56,652 nt of DNA from Phycisphaeraceae bacterium. Lineage in GTDB: Bacteria > Planctomycetota > Phycisphaerae > Phycisphaerales > Phycisphaeraceae. A program made the position numbers and the translations under genes. The notes beneath the pieces were generated by a model. That model saw nothing but the letters and a program-made list of their open reading frames with translations, did no database searches and was not told the origin of the DNA. The first letter of the stretch is position 1; the number at the start of each line of letters is the position of its first letter. The stretch is from contig JANQSF010000087.1 of the NCBI GenBank assembly GCA_028284155.1, positions 1-56,652 on the forward strand. The letters run 5' to 3'. Positions 49,511 to 56,652 of the stretch are shown here, piece by piece.

Positions 49511-51127
49511 TCACCGCCCACGCGCCATCTCCACAATCGCCCGGTAGTTGTTCCGAAAGTAAGCGGTCCACCGCTGCCGATCGCGCAGCTTCGTGTCGCT
49601 GTCTTCCCACCGTTTCGCAATCGCCGCAACGTGCGACGCCAGCGCGCCCGTGACCGCTTCAAGTTGCGGCCCACCCTCGCGGATGATCGACTCGGCATCT
49701 TCACCTTTCACACCGGCCGGCCAATCCACGCGCAGGTCGCTGGGCATCGCGTCGAACAGCGCGAGCATCTCGGCCCGGCGCGGGTGCTCGGGGTGGTCGC
49801 AGATCGCGTCCCACGCCGCCTGTAACTGCTCATGGTTGTCCACCGCCATCGCGTGCGTCACCGGCTCGATCAGCGAAAAGAAACTGGGCATGCCCTTCGC
49901 CACGGGACGCGCGATGCCGTACGGATCGATTGTCGGATCGGTCCAGTGCTCGCGTTCTTCGTCGGTGTAGATGTCCTTGCGGATCGGCACGCGACGCAGC
50001 GCAAAACGCGTCGGCCCGCCAGGCGTCCCGACCTTGCGCTGCCAGAGCCGTTGGCCGTCCTTCGACAACACGAACCGCACAAACGCGAACGACAACGCGT
50101 CGCTGTCCGGCCGACCGTTCTCCCGCGTCTGCATCAGGCTCGGCCCGCCGCGCAGCAGCGTTACCGGGTCGGCGGTGATCGACGTCATGAACGGCGGATC
50201 GACATACCCGATCCGGTCGCCCGGCACATGCCCCGCCTGGAACCGCCCGTAAAACGCGATGCACATCCCGGCCGCGGCCTGCCCGTCCGCCACGTCGACC
50301 GGCGGCTTGCTCGACGTCGCCGCAAAGTACCGCGCGTTGGCGAACGCGCGACGCAACGCCGCCCAGCCGCCGTCCCAACCCTTGCGACGCAGGATCGTGT
50401 CGAACGTGACCGTCACCGAACTGGAATGCCCCGGGTCGGCGAGCGCCACCCACCCGCGCAGCTTCGGGTCGCCCAGGTCCGACCATGTCGTCGGCTCCGG
50501 CATCCGCAACACGTCACGCAACACATCGCGGTTGTAAACGATCCCGAAACTCGACAAGGCCGTGCCCAGCCAGGCCACGTCGTTCGCCTCACCGTCGCCG
50601 TCGAGGTCGGCTGTGACGTACAACGGCTCGCCGCCGATCTCGCTCTGCTCGTACGCGTCAGCCATGAACGCTTTGTCGACCGGCATCGGCTCGACCACGC
50701 GCACCTTCACAGTCTTCCCATCGACCTCTGCCCGCGCACCGCCGACGAGCTTGTTGTGGTCGTAAGGCCCGCCGCCGAAGAATACGTCGACACCCACGCC
50801 GTCGTCCGCCGCGCCGTCGCGACCCTTGGCAGAGAACTGGTCAAGCAACGTACGACGCAGGTCGCTCGTCCCGCCGACCCGCCAATCGATCTCAACCGGC
50901 GGATGCCCCGCCTCGACCCGATGCCTGCTGAACGCCAACGCAAACGCATTACGGATCGCCTCGTTGTGCGGCGTCAGGATGACCAGCCGATCGGCCGGCT
51001 TGTCCGACTTCGGCATCGCGTCAGCCTGCGCGTCCGGCTTGAACACACGCACCAGGAACGGCGCGGCGATGACGACCACGAGCGCGGCGACGACGATGAT
51101 GGGTGTGGTCAGATTACGCATGGCCAT
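49511..51127 (-). CDS. ABC transporter-type extracellular solute-binding protein
   Basis: 538 residues from ATG 51127 (GTG 51130 and ATG 51121 are alternatives). N-terminal hydrophobic segment (TTPIIVVAALVVVIAAPFLV) acts as signal or membrane anchor. The body has the type 2 periplasmic-binding fold of the family 1 (iron/sulfate/sugar) group: LVILTPHNEAIRNAFALAFS, DLRRTLLDQF, GVDVFFGGGPYDHNKL, GIVYNRDVLRD, WVALADPGHSSSVTVTFDTI and GYVDPPFMTSI. A long C-terminal part follows. No permease or ATPase gene is adjacent, so the ligand cannot be inferred. It overlaps the upstream membrane-protein gene by 14 bp. Confidence 0.82.
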   Translation of the reverse strand: MAMRNLTTPIIVVAALVVVIAAPFLVRVFKPDAQADAMPKSDKPADRLVILTPHNEAIRNAFALAFSRHRVEAGHPPVEIDWRVGGTSDLRRTLLDQFSAKGRDGAADDGVGVDVFFGGGPYDHNKLVGGARAEVDGKTVKVRVVEPMPVDKAFMADAYEQSEIGGEPLYVTADLDGDGEANDVAWLGTALSSFGIVYNRDVLRDVLRMPEPTTWSDLGDPKLRGWVALADPGHSSSVTVTFDTILRRKGWDGGWAALRRAFANARYFAATSSKPPVDVADGQAAAGMCIAFYGRFQAGHVPGDRIGYVDPPFMTSITADPVTLLRGGPSLMQTRENGRPDSDALSFAFVRFVLSKDGQRLWQRKVGTPGGPTRFALRRVPIRKDIYTDEEREHWTDPTIDPYGIARPVAKGMPSFFSLIEPVTHAMAVDNHEQLQAAWDAICDHPEHPRRAEMLALFDAMPSDLRVDWPAGVKGEDAESIIREGGPQLEAVTGALASHVAAIAKRWEDSDTKLRDRQRWTAYFRNNYRAIVEMARGR

Positions 51128-51446
51128 CACGCACGGCCCGATCCCACGGGCCGACGATGCAGGAGTGAATCACCATCAGGATACACCACGACGCGAGGCC
51201 GCCGCCAACGGTCGATGCGGCCATGATCAATTCAAGCAAAGAAAAGCCATACCACATGGCTTCGTTCGCCTCGCTGAACAGGAACGGCAGAAAAACAATG
51301 GTAATGAAGCTGCCAGGCGCGTTGAACAAGAACAAGAGTCCTTCAACTCCACAGAAAACGGCCAGTGCAAAACCGGTCACGTTAAGAACAAACCAAACGA
51401 TGACGCCGCGTCGAATCCCGCGCATGATGAGTTGTGATTCGGCCAT
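51114..51446 (-). CDS. Small membrane protein, function unknown
   Basis: 110 residues with three hydrophobic segments (VIVWFVLNVTGFALAVFCGV, FITIVFLPFLF, LIMAASTVGGGLASWCILMV). It lies upstream of and overlaps the solute-binding protein gene, suggesting translational coupling, but it does not look like an ABC permease. A partner or assembly role is a guess. Confidence 0.65.
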   Translation of the reverse strand: MAESQLIMRGIRRGVIVWFVLNVTGFALAVFCGVEGLLFLFNAPGSFITIVFLPFLFSEANEAMWYGFSLLELIMAASTVGGGLASWCILMVIHSCIVGPWDRAVRDGHA

Positions 51447-51453
51447 GGCGAAG

Positions 51454-51655
51454 AGTTGAAACGCAGAGGCACAAAGATGCGGAGGTCGCAGAGGCAGGGG
51501 GTAAGGGGCGGAATGTCGAAAGGGTACTGTGAATCACGCTGGCCAAAGCCCGCGGATGGCCCGCTCTGGGGCCTTCCGCGGGATATCCGTCGGGTCATTC
51601 AAAATCCCTGATAACCCACTCGCTCTCTTTGCGTACTCCGCGTCTCCGCGTTTTG
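51454..51655. repeat. Inverted-repeat element with iterated ACGCAGAGG units
   Basis: Left part (51454-51494) reads as ACGCAGAGG / GATGCGGAGG / TCGCAGAGG units; right part (51624-51655) carries the complements (CTCCGCGTCTCCGCG). Inner stem CCCGCGGA/TCCGCGGG (51549-51556, 51575-51582). Left end GAAGAGTTGAAACGC is shared with sequence at 53601-53615 (inverted). Imperfect pairing overall. Confidence 0.65.
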
Positions 51656-51684
51656 TTCTGATCGGTCAGTGGCAACTCTCCCAA

Positions 51685-52893
51685 TCACCATTCGCGGCCC
51701 GCGACGACCCGTCCCGCCACCGCCTCAATCAACTCATCTGCCCGACGCATCGACTCGGCAGCGGACAACCCGGCCCCGATCGTGATAATCCGACTCAACC
51801 CCGCGTCGAGCGCGCGGTCCGCGTTCGGCCCCGTCGCGCCGACCAGCGCGACCGTCGGCACACCGTGCACCGCCGCCGCGCGGGCGACCCCCAGACACGC
51901 CTTGCCCGACAAAGATTGGCCGTCCAATCGGCCCTCGCCGGTCAAACACAAGTCGGTATCAGCCACGCGGGCATCGAACCTGACCGCGTCCAAGACCAGT
52001 TCGATCCCGCTGCTCAATGACGCGCCGAAAAACGCGAGCATCCCGCCGCCTAACCCGCCGGCCGCGCCGGCACCGGGCGTCGTTTCAATATCAATGCCAA
52101 CGTCACGACGGATGAGCGACGCCAGGTGGCGCAACCCGTCGTCGAGTTGCGCGACAACCTCGGGCGACGCGCCCTTCTGCGGCCCGTACGTCGCAGCCGC
52201 GCCGTCTGGGCCGGTCAACGGGTTGGTGACGTCGCAGGCAATGGTGATGCCCACTTTGTCTAATCGCGTTATACGTGACGTCATTTCGATGCGCTCGATC
52301 CTCAGCAAATCGCCACCCGTGATCGGCTCATCGATCAGCCGATCGACTTCATCGAAGAATCGCACACCACACGCCTGCGCCGCACCGCACCCGCCGTCAT
52401 TCGTCGCGCTGCCGCCGATGCCGACGATCAACCGCGTCGCGCCGTCGTCCATCGCAGCGCGGATCAATTGGCCGACGCCGAACGTAGTCGTGTGTCGAGG
52501 GTCGCGCTGCGCAACGGGCACCAGGGCGAGCCCCGCGGCCGACGCCATCTCGATCACCGCCATTCGACGCGGTGGGGATGATGCGGTGGGGTCTGGGCCG
52601 ACACGGCCCGGCTCGCTGGCACGGCCCGACTCGCTCTTGGGATTAAGTGTGCCCCAAGTGGCGTTGACCTGCGCGTGCGACGCGCCCAGCGGGCCCATGA
52701 CAACAGTCTGTCGGAGCGACCCGCCCGTCGCCACGACCAACGCCTCGACCGTCCCCTCGCCGCCGTCGGCCACGGGGCACAAGTCGGTCACTGCGTCCGG
52801 CATCGCACGTCGCACGCCGCACGCCATCGCCTCGGCCGCGTCGGCCGCGCTGATCGACTCCTTGAAACTGTCCGGTGCACAGATGACCTTCAT
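51685..52893 (-). CDS. Glycerate kinase (GarK/GlxK family)
   Basis: 402 residues from ATG 52893 (MKVICAPDSFKESISAADAA). Phosphorylates D-glycerate. Motifs: CPVADGGEGTVEAL, RLIVGIGGSATNDGGCGAAQ, ITIACDVTNPLTGPDGAAAT, YGPQKGASPEVV, PGAGAAGGLGGGMLAF and LCLTGEGRLDGQSLSGKA. Residues 83-110 (NPKSESGRASEPGRVGPDP and on) are an extra low-complexity stretch between WGTL and MAVIEMA, where relatives have a short loop; its DNA resembles the genome's palindromic repeats. ATG 52893 chosen by family; the frame is open to 52974. Confidence 0.9.
   Translation of the reverse strand: MKVICAPDSFKESISAADAAEAMACGVRRAMPDAVTDLCPVADGGEGTVEALVVATGGSLRQTVVMGPLGASHAQVNATWGTLNPKSESGRASEPGRVGPDPTASSPPRRMAVIEMASAAGLALVPVAQRDPRHTTTFGVGQLIRAAMDDGATRLIVGIGGSATNDGGCGAAQACGVRFFDEVDRLIDEPITGGDLLRIERIEMTSRITRLDKVGITIACDVTNPLTGPDGAAATYGPQKGASPEVVAQLDDGLRHLASLIRRDVGIDIETTPGAGAAGGLGGGMLAFFGASLSSGIELVLDAVRFDARVADTDLCLTGEGRLDGQSLSGKACLGVARAAAVHGVPTVALVGATGPNADRALDAGLSRIITIGAGLSAAESMRRADELIEAVAGRVVAGREW
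52564..52647 (-). repeat. Repeat-like insert inside the glycerate kinase frame
   Basis: GC-rich segment with two GGCACGGCCCG/CGACACGGCCCG-type units and GGCTCGC/GACTCGC ends, similar in words to gap repeats (for example 35334-35386 between rpsN and rpsH). Length is a multiple of three, so the frame is kept. Confidence 0.5.
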
Positions 52894-52945
52894 CGCGCGG
52901 CAGTGTAACGTCATGCGCGCGACGGGCACGATGATATGCACAGAT

Positions 52946-52976
52946 TCGTGCCACGGCCGTGTCGGCCGTGGCACGA
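52946..52976. repeat. Tight palindrome of the GTGCCACGGCC family
   Basis: TCGTGCCACGGCC, loop GTGTC, GGCCGTGGCACGA, perfect 13-bp stem between the divergent glycerate kinase and tadA. The same core forms the arms at 10234-10312. Confidence 0.85.
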
Positions 52977-52990
52977 GTACGAACGATCAC

Positions 52991-53521
52991 ATGACAACGA
53001 CCGACGACGAAACCGACCTGGCCATGATGCACCGCGCGATCGCCGCCGCGCGGCGCGCAGCCGAACTGGGCGAGGTGCCCGTCGGAGCGGTCGTGTATCG
53101 CGGCGACGAGGTGTTAGCCGAGGCACACAACCTGCGCGAGTCGCAGACCGACCCGACCGCGCACGCCGAGGTACTCGCCCTGCGCGATGCGGCCCGCCGG
53201 CTTGGCACCTGGCGGCTGGACGGTTGCTCGATCGCCGTGACACTCGAACCCTGCCCGATGTGTGCCGGCGCACTGGTCAACGCCCGCGTCGCCCGCGTCG
53301 TCTACGGCGCAACCGACCCGAAGATGGGCTGCGTCGACACGCTACACGAGCTTTGCACGGACACGCGTTTCAACCACCGCCTCGTCGTCGTGCGCGGCGT
53401 GATGAGCGACGTGTGCGGCGCGCTGCTATCTGACTTCTTCGCCGCACGCCGCAAGGGTGACGCCCCGCCAAAGCCTGGGCCGAAGCAAGGGAGAACGGGA
53501 GAAGGGGAGAAAGGGAGATAG
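52991..53521 (+). CDS. tadA: tRNA-specific adenosine deaminase
   Basis: 176 residues from ATG 52991. Converts A34 to inosine in the tRNA-Arg anticodon. Zinc-site motifs TAHAEVLAL (His, catalytic Glu) and EPCPMCAGALVNARV (two Cys) are intact; N-terminal HRAIAAARRAAELGEVPVGA is typical. The C-terminal ~20 residues (PPKPGPKQGRTGEGEKGR) are encoded by an inverted-repeat element at 53490-53575 and are not part of the family core; the natural end was probably near FFAARRKG. Confidence 0.92.
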   Translation: MTTTDDETDLAMMHRAIAAARRAAELGEVPVGAVVYRGDEVLAEAHNLRESQTDPTAHAEVLALRDAARRLGTWRLDGCSIAVTLEPCPMCAGALVNARVARVVYGATDPKMGCVDTLHELCTDTRFNHRLVVVRGVMSDVCGALLSDFFAARRKGDAPPKPGPKQGRTGEGEKGR

Positions 53522-53575
53522 CCGCGCCGGAACGCCGCAACATGACGTACCTTCTCTCCCCTTCTCCCATTCTCC
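53490..53575. repeat. GGGAGAA-type inverted repeat overlapping the end of tadA
   Basis: Left arm 53490-53514 (iterated GGGAGAA/GGGGAGA words) and right arm 53550-53575 are near-complements; loop of 35 bases. The left arm supplies the last codons and stop of tadA. Confidence 0.75.
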
Positions 53576-53605
53576 GCGCCCTCCGCGCCTTCGCACCTCA
53601 GCGTT

Positions 53606-56452
53606 TCAACTCTTCTCCGCACCCCGTTCCCGCCGCCGCTGCCGCACTTCCAGGCACGCCGGCATGACGAACCAGCAGGCCATCAGCGTCATACCCAGGC
53701 CGACCGACATGACGAAGCCGAGGCTCGCGATGCCGCGGTGGCTCGCGATCATCAGGGCGCCGAAACCGATCATCGTGGTCAAGGTTGAGATCGTGATCCC
53801 CTTACCCGTGCCGGCTGTCAGGCCGATCGGCCGATCGCTCGGGTTCATGCGCGCACGGTGAATGATGTGTACGCCCGCGTCGACGCCGATGCCGAACATC
53901 AACGGCAGCACGATGATGTTCGCCGCGTTGATCGGTGTGCCCACGACGTGCATGATCCCGAACGTCACGAGAAACCCCGCCGCGACGGGCACGAGACAAA
54001 GCAGCGCATCGACGACCGACCGGAAGTCGAGCAGCACGAGCAGGAACACAGCCGCCAGCGCGTACAACCCCGCGCGTTGATACGCGTTGAAGATCAAATC
54101 GCCCGACTCGTACACCTGCACGATCACACCCGTCGCTTCCGGGTCGACCTCCATCAAGTCGTCGATGAAGTCGGGCAAATAGTCCGGGTGCAGCGGGTCG
54201 TTCACACCGGGGTAAAGCTGTGGGTCGATCTTCGGCGGCACTTCCAGCGCGAAGGCGACGGCCTTGTCGTCCGCGTCGCGGGCTACGTAAGGCCGCATCA
54301 ACTCGTCCGGCATGTCGTCAGCCTCGAGCGGCGACGTGTCAAGCATGCTCAAAATACGCCGCGTCGAATCCGCACGCCATGACCAATACTCTTCGCGCAG
54401 CCGATCGAGGCGAGTCTTGCGCTGGTCGGGTGTCAGCGACGCACCAACCGCGACGAGCTTCTGCATCGACGACAGAATCTTGCGCAATTCAACACGCAGC
54501 GGCTCGGGCATGTCCTGATTCACCGCCAGGCTGACGGTGAAGTAGAGCGCACTGACGCGACCCAGCAGGTCGGGCGCCTCGTCCAGCGGCGGGCCGCGAT
54601 CGGGCGCCAGGTCTTCTTCGGCGACCTGCAACGGCCCAGCAATCGACGCGCGCACCTGCCGCAAACGATCGAGCTTCTCGTCTTCGTCAACAGGGAACAG
54701 CAGGCCGATGCCGCGCATCGTCGAACCGATCGTCGGTTGCGCGCGCAACTCGTTCGCGAGCTTGCGAGCCTTGTCCAGGTCGTCGGTGATGCACGTGCCC
54801 GTCCAGATCGACTCGCCGCCGTCGCGTGTGACGCGCTGCTGCCACGTCACACTCGGCACGCCGTGCGGCTGGAGGTTCATGAGGTTGAAGTCGAAGGAGT
54901 TGGCTACGCGGTACGCCGGCCAGATCGACGCCGCCAGCACGACCCCCGCCACGACCAACACAACGATCGGCCGACGCGACACCGGCTTCATCCAGCGCTC
55001 ATTGAAGAAGGTGACCTTGCGCTGTTCGATCGGCGTGACGTGCTTGTGTCGTCCCTTGAACAGCCGAAGCAAGGCCGGGAACGCGCTGAACATCGCGATG
55101 AGGCAGAGCACCACGCCGCCCGCCGCGATGACACCCATCTCCGCGACACCCTTGAAGTCGGTGAACGCCGTCATGACAAACGCCGCGGCCGTGGTCACCG
55201 CACCGGTCATGATGCCCGGTCCCATGACGTTGAAACTGTCGCCCAACGTCTGCCCGCAACCCTCGGGCGTGTCAGGGAAGCCGTGCCGAACGCGCTCGAA
55301 GCGCGCGATGTAGTGGATGCCGAAGTCGATCCCCAGGCCCATGAGAATCACCGCGACAACGACACTAATTAGTTGCAAGTGACCCACCGCCAGCGTCGTG
55401 TAGCCAAACGCCCACGCGACGCCGATCAGCAGCGCGATCATGGCCAACACGGGCGTGCGGACGCTCTGAAACGCGAGCACCAGCAGTGAGGCGATGAGCA
55501 CGAACGCCACGATCGACGCGATCGTGCTGTCGCGGATCGCAGCGTCGGTCTCGTCGGCCTCGACCACCTCGATGCCGGTCAGCCCCGCTTCGACGTCCGG
55601 GTGTCGTGGCGTCACGTCGGCCATGACCTTGCGGATCGACGCGATGGCCGGCCCCATCGCGTTGATGCCGCCCTCTTCGCGCACCGGCGTGACGCGCAAA
55701 AAGAGCATCCGTCCGTTGTCACTTTCGAGGTATTGGTAGCTGCCCGACTCATCGCCGTTCATCAGGTCGCCGAGCGTCGGCTGGTCGGCATCGCTTTCAA
55801 GCCGTTGCGTGATCGCCGCGAGCAGGTCCTGCACACCCACGATCTGCGAGCTGATCGCCCGCAAGTCGAATTCGCCGCCCGCGCCGCCCGCGCCCCCCGT
55901 GTCGCCCGCGACCTTGCTGTTTGCTGCGTTCTGCAACTGCCCCAACTCGCCGGCGATCGCCGCGAGCATCGCCTGCGGCGTGCGCGAGCCGAGCATGTAC
56001 TTCGCATCGGCGACGTCGTTCAAACGCCGCTCGAACCTTGGCCGAGAGAGCAGCCGAACCGTGCGCGGGCTGAACAGGTCTTCATCAAACCGCCAGACGA
56101 CGTCTTCGACGTGGTCGGCCTTGATCATGCCGTCGGCCAACTCGCCGGCCAAAGCTTCGGCCTTGCCGCGTCGTTCGTCGTAACCGGGATCACCCAACTC
56201 TGCCCCCACGTCCACAATCACGTAGAAGTCGGTGTTGCCGGGAAACCGTTCGACCCAGTCGACGTACCGCACGTTCCACGGCAGGTCCTGGTCGATCAGG
56301 TCGTTTCGATTGGAGTGAAACTCGAGTTCGAACACGGTCAGAACGACCGCCGCGACGGCCAGCAGGCCGGCCACGGCCAGCACCCAGCCGGCCCGGCGGG
56401 AGACCACACCGGCCCACCAGCGAAATAGTCGTTCTCGGGCGGCGTCGAACAT
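53606..56452 (-). CDS. RND/MMPL-family exporter (HpnN-like)
   Basis: 948 residues, two-fold repeated architecture. TM1 is at residues ~22-42, a large first extracytoplasmic loop spans ~43-310, then a bundle of membrane helices (IVAFVLIASLLVLAFQSVRT, GHLQLISVVVAVILMGLGID), a second loop (~520-780) and a second bundle (AGLYALAAVFLLVLLDFRSV, INAANIIVLPLMFGIGVDAG). The GIDFGIHYI and GVDAGVHII motifs on the fourth helix of each half are typical of MMPL/RND lipid or hopanoid exporters. The HpnN branch moves hopanoids to the outer membrane; the substrate here is unproven. Some low-complexity GAGGAGG sequence lies in the first loop. No hopanoid genes are adjacent. Confidence 0.85.
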   Translation of the reverse strand: MFDAARERLFRWWAGVVSRRAGWVLAVAGLLAVAAVVLTVFELEFHSNRNDLIDQDLPWNVRYVDWVERFPGNTDFYVIVDVGAELGDPGYDERRGKAEALAGELADGMIKADHVEDVVWRFDEDLFSPRTVRLLSRPRFERRLNDVADAKYMLGSRTPQAMLAAIAGELGQLQNAANSKVAGDTGGAGGAGGEFDLRAISSQIVGVQDLLAAITQRLESDADQPTLGDLMNGDESGSYQYLESDNGRMLFLRVTPVREEGGINAMGPAIASIRKVMADVTPRHPDVEAGLTGIEVVEADETDAAIRDSTIASIVAFVLIASLLVLAFQSVRTPVLAMIALLIGVAWAFGYTTLAVGHLQLISVVVAVILMGLGIDFGIHYIARFERVRHGFPDTPEGCGQTLGDSFNVMGPGIMTGAVTTAAAFVMTAFTDFKGVAEMGVIAAGGVVLCLIAMFSAFPALLRLFKGRHKHVTPIEQRKVTFFNERWMKPVSRRPIVVLVVAGVVLAASIWPAYRVANSFDFNLMNLQPHGVPSVTWQQRVTRDGGESIWTGTCITDDLDKARKLANELRAQPTIGSTMRGIGLLFPVDEDEKLDRLRQVRASIAGPLQVAEEDLAPDRGPPLDEAPDLLGRVSALYFTVSLAVNQDMPEPLRVELRKILSSMQKLVAVGASLTPDQRKTRLDRLREEYWSWRADSTRRILSMLDTSPLEADDMPDELMRPYVARDADDKAVAFALEVPPKIDPQLYPGVNDPLHPDYLPDFIDDLMEVDPEATGVIVQVYESGDLIFNAYQRAGLYALAAVFLLVLLDFRSVVDALLCLVPVAAGFLVTFGIMHVVGTPINAANIIVLPLMFGIGVDAGVHIIHRARMNPSDRPIGLTAGTGKGITISTLTTMIGFGALMIASHRGIASLGFVMSVGLGMTLMACWFVMPACLEVRQRRRERGAEKS

Positions 56453-56610
56453 AGCGGGGCAGGATCGTACGGAGGGGGCAGGTCGTCCGCAAGGTCATCG
56501 GTCCGCCGGCCGGGCCGCGTGCAACGGCCGTGGTAACGGCCGGGGCCCGGGGGACCGATAAGATCGACGGTCGGCCGAGCCTTTTATTGCGCTGCAACCG
56601 CGGGTCAGCC

Positions 56611-56652
56611 ATGACGGTATCTCAGAACGTGACGCAGACGTCGGCCAACCGG
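56611..56652 (+). CDS. Possible start of a gene running off the right edge
   Basis: ATG 56611 opens a frame (MTVSQNVTQTSANR) with no stop before the window ends, divergent from the exporter. Only 14 codons are visible, there is no clear ribosome binding site, and no product can be named. Confidence 0.3.
   Translation, partial: MTVSQNVTQTSANR

Noticed and set aside
51782..52990. Plus-strand frame running into tadA
   Set aside because: It is antisense to glycerate kinase. The true TadA start at 52991 is fixed by the conserved N-terminus.
1..56652. tRNA, rRNA and CRISPR content
   Set aside because: I looked for T-loop GGTTCGA patterns in cloverleaf context, rRNA signatures and regularly spaced direct repeats. 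The few GGTTCGA hits are inside genes or hairpin repeats. The dispersed repeats are palindromic and not regularly spaced.

Overview
The window is GC-rich bacterial chromosome, most likely from a planctomycete of the Phycisphaerae type. Three things point there: two proteins with PEP-CTERM sorting tails, two proteins with a FFE-x-ME-x-RTLMS N-terminal tag like planctomycete LEPR-x-LL secreted proteins, and a ribosomal gene cluster with unusually long intergenic gaps. This placement is inferred from protein content. No rRNA or tRNA gene was seen.

Layout. 1-3.5 kb: an exported repeat protein cut by the window edge and a sodium:solute symporter with an inserted repeat domain. 3.7-7.3 kb: a WecA/TagO-type transferase, release factor 2 with its programmed frameshift, and an aspartate/aromatic aminotransferase. 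8-13 kb: a paralogous pair of exported acidic proteins, a large FG-GAP/PEP-CTERM protein and bL21. 13.5-17.6 kb: a small exported protein and a zinc/manganese ABC importer (binding protein, ATPase, permease) with a large inverted repeat in each intergenic gap. 18-26.3 kb: Rho, then accessory genes (GH62 arabinofuranosidase, SMI1/KNR4 protein, small zinc-ribbon-like protein, PDZ-hydrolase, LamG/PEP-CTERM protein).

26.5-43.5 kb is one long minus-strand S10-spc-alpha cluster, in transcription order: rpsJ, rplC, rplD, rplW, rplB, rpsS, rplV, rpsC, rplP, rpmC, rpsQ, rplN, rplX, rplE, rpsN, rpsH, rplF, rplR, rpsE, rplO, secY, map, infA, rpmJ, rpsM, rpsK, rpoA, rplQ. It has a good promoter upstream of rpsJ and a terminator after rplQ. 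rpmD (uL30), adk and rpsD (uS4) are absent from their usual places. uS5 has an RGG-rich tail and bL17 an acidic tail.

43.5-56.6 kb: a bifunctional nuclease-domain protein, a xylose-isomerase-like enzyme, a ferritin-like protein, a membrane-anchored helix-turn-helix protein, phosphatidylserine decarboxylase, a second SMI1/KNR4 protein, a solute-binding protein, glycerate kinase, TadA and an RND/MMPL-type exporter.

The most distinctive signal is in the gaps. Several families of structured repeats fill them: (1) a 19-nt hairpin read in mRNA as GCCGCTTGCGGCTTAGCGC, always in the same sense as the neighbouring genes and often just after a stop codon; (2) hairpins, single or paired around CTATTTAG, whose stems change with pairing kept; (3) nested inverted-repeat elements of 80-315 bp, two of which share both arms and core. 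Some extend into reading frames (the TadA tail, probably a glycerate kinase insert). Other notable features are an apparently permuted ZnuA-type protein, the symporter insert, and a prfB shift site preceded by a hairpin instead of a Shine-Dalgarno-like element.
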